Shown piece after piece: positions 56,701 to 64,000 of a DNA stretch of 64,000 bases (position 1 is its first letter; each line of letters starts with the position of its first letter). Source of the stretch: Ilex aquifolium (Eukaryota; Streptophyta; Magnoliopsida; Aquifoliales; Aquifoliaceae); assembly GCA_951799425.1 (NCBI GenBank), contig OX637394.1, positions 38,953,001 through 39,017,000 of the forward strand, given 5' to 3'. A program made the position numbers and the translations under genes. The notes under the pieces are model-generated. The model was not told where the DNA came from. It worked only from the letters and a program-made list of their open reading frames with translations, and searched no databases.

Positions 56701-59700
56701 CTTGGGCTGTGTTTCTTCTTGATAGCACAATAAAATAAGGGGTATATTAAAGTTGGTACAAGTTTTGATACTACAAATGTAGGAGGTCTAAAAGGGAATC
56801 ATATGACGTAGCCTTCCTAAATATATGAGCTTCATGGAATATATAAAACCAAACATAATGACAAATGTATACTACAAGCTCCAGCTATGAAGTAAACAAT
56901 GAACAATTCATTTTCCCAAAGATAAGGTTTGGATATTTATATAAAACTTATCCAAACATATATATATGTTAAATAAGTTGGGTTTGGTGCAGCTAAGCTA
57001 TCACCCCAACCCAAGTGATAAACAATGCTTTGCTTACTATGTCTTAGTGTTTATTGATTGTTATTTCTCTTTGGCATGAACTGAATAATCGGGACGAACA
57101 TTTATTATATGTACGTTGGGAGAATAAGCGGATAACCTAGTGGTCGATGTCCATCCTATTCCGTGCTTGTTACAAAATCAAAATCTCATGATCTTCATTG
57201 GGATTCCCCACTCTCCCTCACTAGCTCAATGCCTTGCTTTCGAACTACGAACCCAAGAAATTACCCGACGAAACACCTAGCTTCTCGCATAGCTAGAATA
57301 TGAGAATAGGGCCTTTGTTGCCACGCCAGCATATGCTAGGCAGGATTAGATTGAGCAGTATAAAGGTGACTTTCTTGGCACTTGGGATTGCCAAAAGGAG
57401 AGGCGGAAGCTTACTTGCCAACAATTCCACCAAAAATCCCCACCCCCCAAAAATGGATGGAACATAATTCGAAGGAGGGCGGTTGTAGTATGGTTTAGGT
57501 TGTCATCGTGGGTGGCGCCTTCTTTTTTATGAACACTCCATCACTACTGAATAATGAATTTTATCAATTTTTGCCTCCGACCCAACTAGGAGAGAACACA
57601 CGGTCAAACCAAACCTATCCATCTTACCAAACAGGAAATAGAGCCAAAATTTCTTTACCCGAGAAATGAGAAGTCAGTTTCTCTTTATTATTTTTTCCTC
57701 CTTTCCTACTATCAAACAAACTATTAATTCTAATCAACCAATTTCCTCAACCTAAGGCTCATCAGGTCCAGTGTCAGTCCAAAAAATCACCGACAGTGCT
57801 CGTGAGGGTTGACTATAGACCACTATATTACAAGGGAAATATGGGTTTTTAGGCATTGGAGAGTTACCATCCTCTTTCAACACTTCCATCATCAAATTTT
57901 TGTCACTATGTAAGCAGCCCATGTAGGGTTCAAATAAAGTAATCATTTGATACAAATTAGAGGCATCATTATATAATAATGCTTCTATATTATTATTATT
58001 TTTTGAATTACTATTAGAGATGTTCAGATCAATTTATACATATTTCGATTAATTTTTTCTCCGATTCGATCAAAAACGGATCATCCATACTGACACTAAG
58101 AAATTCATATGAGATAATTTTCTCATAATCTGACCTTACAGAAGTTATTAAATTTTAAATTTAAAATGTCTGAATTTACAGTTCTTCTGTAGGTAACCTC
58201 GGACTTTCTTTAGTATTCCTTCTGACTTGAGCCTTGTTTTGACCTCAAAGGTAAATGCAATCTCTTTTATGGGGCAATTTTGTCTTTTACGTTTTGGTAG
58301 AGATATATATATAGAATGTGTCATGTATGTATTCAGGGTCAATTACACTGACACTTCCCCAATTTTGATCAAATTAACATGACAATCTGTACCCTTTTTT
58401 GAATGATAAGAAAACAAATTACCATCGATAACTTAAATTTTACTGAAATTAACTCGAATTAACTCGACAATGGTATCTTTGATTCGTGTCTCTCTATGAT
58501 TTATTCGTTATTGTACATTAGTTTATAACTCCTTACAATATTTTATCGAATTAGGCTTTAATGAATAGAATAATGTTATTTAAACTTAATTTATTATTCT
58601 TATTGGATTGTAGTAAAACTTCATATTAGATCAAATTCGCAATCAATCCAAGAAAAATAATAAATTATATCAAGAAATTAAATTAGGTGTGAATGTCATT
58701 GTTAAGCATACCTACCCTTATCGCTTATCGTAGAACGGGATATGTGTGAAGTGGATGAATTGTGTGTGTGTGTGTGAGAGAGAGAGCAAAGTCAGAGTAA
58801 ACAAGAACACAAGAAAATAATTGATTAAACAAGTTGAAGAGTTAGACTAGTCCTGAGTAACGAAGGTTCTTGCTCCTCTAGTTTATATTACTTTTTTTTT
58901 ATATATATTATTTGGGAAAGAAAACAATTACATTCTCTCGAAGATACAATTGCACATTATTTGGGAAAAGTAAGTCCGACTAGTGGTCTTCAAGTAATAA
59001 TGGTTTGTGGTAACTTAGTTTGTTAGGATATCGGAGAAAATATTTGACCGTTAAAAACACTTTTTCTTATGTATGACATGACATTCTAGAGATGAATTCT
59101 GCATGCCTAAGATAATATTTGATGGCGTAATTCATCTGACCTAAATTCTGACAGATCAAGTCAGCTATGCTAGGATTCAGGTTAGAGCTTGTGCTTTGAA
59201 CTTGTTTATCATATGAATTTATTATTGGTACATCATCAATTTATAGATGTCCCATATTACTTAGTTTTTTTATTTTTTTTGCTGTTCCATATTATTCAGT
59301 TCAAAAGTAATGACACTAACCTCTAGAAGGTAGTTTATCAAAAAAAAAAATGAGTTGTAAATTTAGACGTTCTGAGTTTAAAATTCTTTATTTCAGTCGT
59401 GTATTACTTACCATTAACTAAGTAATAAAAAGATTAATCGAAATATATATAAATTGAACCACCCCCGGATTACAATACCAAAAAAGGCAAACGAAAAAAA
59501 AAAGTAAGAGTATCAAAAAAAGCATGAGGCACCACTTGACATCAATGTCGTTGACACAACTTCTACTTTTAGGACAGTTTGAAATGGCATCATAAATTTG
59601 TGTATTCTCCAACAATACTGTGGTACACTTGTGGGTATCTTAAATAAACCAACCTTTCACAATTCAGTATTTATTATAACCGTTCTGTACTACATAATAA

Positions 59701-61848
59701 TGAAGTTACAGATTGAATTTAAATTATAAATCGTTTTAAATTTAAATTTAAATAATTTTTTTGAGTGAAGTAATGAAGAACTTTTATGTTATGAATATCT
59801 TAATCTCGACGTGAATTGGATCATTGAAGATATTAGTCGAAATACGTATAAATTGACTTAGACACCCTTGACCGTTATACTTAAAAAAAAAAAAAAAAAA
59901 AAGCACGTTCCTAGTGGGGATGCGGGTACAGTTTTCGAAATGGGGTTTGGTTGTGTTGTGGTGGAGGTGATTGACATATCGTGTGAAACGCTAGTTAATT
60001 CTAATCTAACCATTTAATTAATATTTTTGTCGTATTAATTCTTTGTTATAATTTTTAAGAAAGAAAATTTTACAAAATGGGCAGTTATGTCTTTGTTTCT
60101 CAACAGTATATTTTTTTATATATATATTTTTATAATTATATCTAATTTAGTATACTAATTTTCAAAGGACCCATTTTTTAAATGGGCTAGATACGGTTTT
60201 GACTGGTCAAAGGTACGATTCCAACTCTCCAACTAGTGGTCTTAAACATGGGCCTATCTGCCTACGTGTCGCCACGCTGGCCCAAAGCTGTCAATGTGGA
60301 GAGAATATTCATTACAACGCGATACCACATGGTAATGTGATATGATATCACTAATTAATATTATTAAAACAAATAAATAAAATAAATTCTATAAAAAATA
60401 ATAACTAACCTGCCATGTAAACATATAATTCTCCACTTTTTCTCTATGTAACTCCAAGTGGGATTCATCTTACCCACTTGAAATTTTATTATTTATTAAT
60501 AATACCATATTATCAATAGTAACAATCGACATGAATTTACCTGAATGAGTTATAACTTCTCTTTTGAGAGTTGTAACTTTCATAATATTTTTGGGATCGA
60601 TCACGTTTTTTATAATTATAATTTATCTATATTTATAAATTTTAGCAAACTTGAAAATTTTTTAATTTTTTATTTTATCCATAATTATTATTATAAAGTC
60701 AATTATATTTATACCTACATATTTACTTTCATCTATTTTTTATATTTTATATTTATTTGACTTCCAAGTTTTTTTGAACTATTTTATTAATAGTATACTT
60801 ACATACAATTTTTTATATTTTTGTTATATACATTTAGTTACTAGATTGAATTCTACGAAATATATGTCATTTTTTGGTATACAAGAATATTTTAATACAA
60901 GAAATAGTATTATAGTTTAATCAATTTATTTAACAAAAAAATAAAATAAAATTATAACATAATTAGATGTGCAAATATTCAAAAATATCAATCTTACAAT
61001 GAATCTTCATTATTAAAAAAAAGAAGAAGAAAAAAAATATTTAAAAGTGCCAAAGAAATACCTAAAAAATAACAAATTAGGTACTCAAAGAGGGATATAG
61101 TAAATCAATAATTAAGTTTAGTAATAATTAAAATAAGAATTAATTATTCAATAAATAGTTTATTATTCAATTTAATTATATTAACATCCGTTACATATTT
61201 AATGAAAAATATATTTTATTTTAATTTTTTTCATTTTGTCTTGACATATCAATAATTTTTGGCCAAAAAGATAACAAATGTTTGTGATTGGGGTAATGTA
61301 AAATAATTAAAATAATTTAGGGGACAATATAAAAAAATTTAATAATTAAGGGGTAAAGTGAAAAAAAGATCATAATTGAAAGGGGTCAAATATAATTTAT
61401 CGTTGAAAAATCATTGCTTGCTTTTCGTAAAAGTGTGCACGCTACAGCAGCAGATTGTTGCTCGGGAGTGATTAGGTGCTTGCTTACCTGGCAGGAATGG
61501 GGAGGGATCGCCTGGTCATCATTCCACGCCTCTGCCCACCCCATAGCATATGATGGCCTACTTATCAGTTGTCACCATCGGTTTGCCATAAGTTCCGTCA
61601 TTTTTAACGGAATATTCCAAAAATGAGTTGAATATTCAGGGGATAGCCGTAAACTTCACGCATTTCCGTTATCCGCTTAGCTGGAGACCACCGTAAAACA
61701 CTTAGATAGGGCCAGCTGGCAGGACACTCTCAAGCACATGGCCAGCTACTTCTGTCGAGACTGTAAGTATTTCTTTTACGAAAATGCCCCCGCAACTTAT
61801 TTGAGTTTACTGAAATGCCCTTTAAGAGGATCACACAAGTTTAGTTGT
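53341..61848. other. 8.5 kb with no supported gene
   Basis: It is AT-rich, and open frames here are short and low complexity. Simple repeats: (GA)n near 53560-53582; (GA)n followed by a G-run at 53707-53755; (CT)n with (CCCT)n at 54050-54087; (GT)n, G-run and (GA)n at 55056-55110; (CT)n near 55390-55407; (TG)n(AG)n near 58762-58788; A-run near 59882-59902. At 55640-55950 a TTTCG-rich stretch (TTTCGGCGAAA, ATATTTCGGTATA) looks like an old dispersed repeat. I see nothing else to call. Confidence 0.5.
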
Positions 61849-62039
61849 ACCACCGAGCGTTAGATCAGTTGGTGAGCGACTGTTCTAACTTAACCAAGGT
61901 CTCAGGTTCGAGTCTTGGGAACGCAGTTGCGTTCGGTAGGGAGAGCTTTGCCGCCCTTGTGGTCCCACCCGGCTCGAATCCGGATTAGTCGGAGCCTAAT
62001 GTAACTTTCGAATACCGAATGGTCTGACTAAAAAAAAAA
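61849..62039 (+). mobile_element. tRNA-derived SINE, Au-like
   Basis: The head contains a pol III A box (TAGATCAGTTGGTGAGCG) and B box (GGTTCGAGTCT) about 35 bp apart. The body has GAGCTTTGCCGCCCTTGTGG and CTCGAATCCGGATTAGTCGG, matching the Au SINE family as I recall it, and a terminal A-run. A 14-bp TSD flanks it: ACAAGTTTAGTTGT (61835-61848) and ACAAGTTTAGCTGT (62040-62053), one difference. It appears full length at 191 bp. Confidence 0.88.
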
Positions 62040-62053
62040 ACAAGTTTAGCTGT

Positions 62054-62922
62054 TACCTAGAATAAAAAATAAAAGCTCGTTTTAGTTTTAAAAATAAGTT
62101 TGAGTTAAATAAATATTTTTAATTTATGTTTTAATTAAAATAAATAATTTTAAGTACTTATATTTTAATTATTTAATAATTTTAATAAATATTTTAATTA
62201 CTCACTTACATGTTGACCACACTTAAAAAAATTATACTGCTCAGAGTTTGCTAATGTAGAAATAATTAAATAACAAAGTTAAGTAACTAGTGTTATTGTA
62301 CTAAAAAAATATATATATATTAAAATTTTGTAATTAAATTACAGATAAGTCAAACACAACCACGCCATGTGGGTCGCATTTATTCCCCCGCAGTCAAGGC
62401 TAACAATTAGAATAAGGATTGAAGTTTTAAGATTTTTTAAAATCTATAATATGACAGATTTCAATAAACTCATTCGACCGTTTTAAATAAACTCATTTAA
62501 CGGTTACCAACATCATTCTCTAAATCATTTACATTTCACCATGCCTTCAGACACAAGTTATTCCTAGTTATCTATTAAGGAATCACAATATAATAATTTT
62601 TACTTTATATTTTTAAAAATTAGATTTTTCATATTACACTATTAATTTTATTAAAATTATTCCGTCTATTTCAATTGGGTAGTTTTTAATATAATAATTA
62701 GCGAAATCTCACAATATAATAATTTTAATATATTGAAGGTACAATGTCTAAAATTTAATTTTTGAAGGTATAACGTGTGAATACTTAAATCTTTCGAGGG
62801 ATCAAGTACAACTCTCCCTTATCTATTTTAACTAAAAAAAAAATTATTTCATTTTTTTGTTACTAACTACGACTTTTGAACTCCAAACCCCATTGGGGGA
62901 ACTATTTCTAAAACTATGTTTA
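62054..62922. other. AT-rich intergenic stretch, nothing recognised
   Basis: Long A/T runs and ATTTTAATTA-like motifs occur; no ORF, RNA gene or terminal repeat was found. Confidence 0.5.
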
Positions 62923-62931
62923 TTTTTTTTT

Positions 62932-63954
62932 GGGAGAATTACACCCAAATCTCCTTAGATTTGTTACTTAATCACTCAAATTTCTTGACATTTGAAATAT
63001 TACACACAGACCCCCTAAAGTTTGTACGCGCGTAACACTTAGACCTCTGCTGTAAATATATTCGTTAATAAATTACACCTAGACCCCCTTGAAGTTTGTA
63101 CGCATATAATACTTAGACTTCTTAAATTTAAAATGTTATATTTAGACAAAAAATACTCCAATCAAAGATAGAATATCAAATATTTTAAATTTTACAACCA
63201 AAATTCATGTTCTATTATATCATTTATTGAAATAAAATCAAAAATAAAAATTCAATTTTTTCTTAAAAATTTGTAATTAGTATACAATTATATTATCTAT
63301 TGGAATAAAACTAAAAAATCAAACAAGGGGTCTAAGTCATTCTTAATAGAACATGAATTTTACAACCAAAATTCATGTTCTATTATGTCATTTATTTAAA
63401 TAAAATCAAAAATAAAAATCTAATTTTTTTAATAAAAGCATAGTTAGTATACAATTATAATATCTATTAGAATAAAATTAAAAAATTAAATAAGAGGTCA
63501 AATTGTAATGAACACAATATCTTTTAACTTCAATTGTGATAATTTGGTATTTTAATTTGGTCGTTTAAACGACCAAATTAAATTCCAATAGACAATATAA
63601 TTGTATACTAATTACGGATTTTTAAGAAAAATTTGAATTTGAATTTTTTTATTTTATTTCAATAAATGATACAATAGAAAATAAATTTTAATTGTAAAAT
63701 TTAAAATATTTAATATTCTATCTTTGATTGAAATATTTTTGGTCTAAATATAACATTTTAAACTTAAGGGGTCTAAGTAATATATGTTTACAAAATTCAA
63801 GGAGTCTGAATGTAATTTATTAATGAATATATTTACAGCAGGGTCTAAGTGTTATGCGCATATAAACTTCAGGGGGTCTAAGTGTAATATTTCAAATGTC
63901 AGGGGACTAAGTGATTAAATGACAAATCTCAGGAAGTGTAAGTGTAATTCTCCC
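62932..63954. mobile_element. 1023-bp Mutator-like foldback element
   Basis: Both ends start GGGAGAATTACAC when read inwards, and the arms stay similar for over 300 bp each, so most of the element is one inverted repeat. It is flanked by nine T on each side (62923-62931 and 63955-63963), consistent with a 9-bp TSD although a homopolymer is weak evidence. Inside, the AAAATTCATGTTCTATTAT segment recurs (63207 and 63371). It has no ORF. A truncated relative of one arm lies near 19775-19860. Confidence 0.75.
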
Positions 63955-64000
63955 TTTTTTTTTATCTATTGGATTTGATAGTGAAACAGGGAAGGATTAA

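Noticed and set aside
57120-57300. Possible SINE head (AACCTAGTGGTCGATG)
   Set aside because: No B box or flanking repeats could be found.

Overview
The window is nuclear DNA of a flowering plant, most likely a eudicot. It has AT-rich intergenic DNA, spliced genes with short exons and long introns, nested Ty3/Gypsy retrotransposons, many short inverted-repeat transposons and a tRNA-derived SINE. I name no species.

Host genes. (1) Positions 1-294, minus strand: the N-terminus of a BED zinc-finger protein resembling the domesticated hAT transposase DAYSLEEPER, cut by the window edge. (2) 9327-11162, plus: an intronless half-size ABC transporter of the ABCG10 type, 611 aa. (3) 11697-17670, minus: an eight-exon gene for a double-domain DJ-1/PfpI protein of 394 aa, DJ1A-like. 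(4) 44540-51206, plus: a seven-exon GT31 beta-1,3-galactosyltransferase of 343 aa, B3GALT12/13/14-like. As I recall them, the Arabidopsis loci At1g53270 (ABCG10), At1g53280 (DJ1B) and At1g53290 (B3GALT14) are consecutive. The window therefore appears to be the same ancestral neighbourhood, with the second gap widened by transposons.

Transposon block, 20092-43029. The outer element is an old minus-strand Tat-lineage Ty3/Gypsy element with 0.54-kb LTRs. It carries an antisense (plus-strand) ORF region near its 3' end. A young plus-strand Athila-lineage element (26906-38507, two 1062-bp LTRs differing at about 10 sites, TSD ACAAG) sits inside its reverse-transcriptase region. A probable solo Copia-type LTR (about 38878-40122) lies between its protease and RT regions. 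All coding regions of these elements are broken; they are treated as fossils.

Other mobile DNA. There is a probable solo Tat-type LTR at 6038-7179 (TSD AATTT) and a candidate solo LTR in DJ1A intron 5. Three Mutator-like inverted-repeat elements have 9-bp TSDs (7980-8162, 17901-18838, 62932-63954). A hAT-like MITE lies in a galactosyltransferase intron (49463-50066, 8-bp TSD). An Au-type SINE lies at 61849-62039 (14-bp TSD). Several further inverted-repeat elements and microsatellites are present.

The most unusual signal is a cluster of a CpG-rich palindrome, GCGTCCGGACGC. Eight copies lie directly upstream of an internal TATA box and the accessory ORF of the young Athila element, and three copies lie in each of its LTRs. 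I found no CRISPR array, operon-like defence system, rRNA or tRNA gene. Positions 53350-61848 hold no gene I can support.
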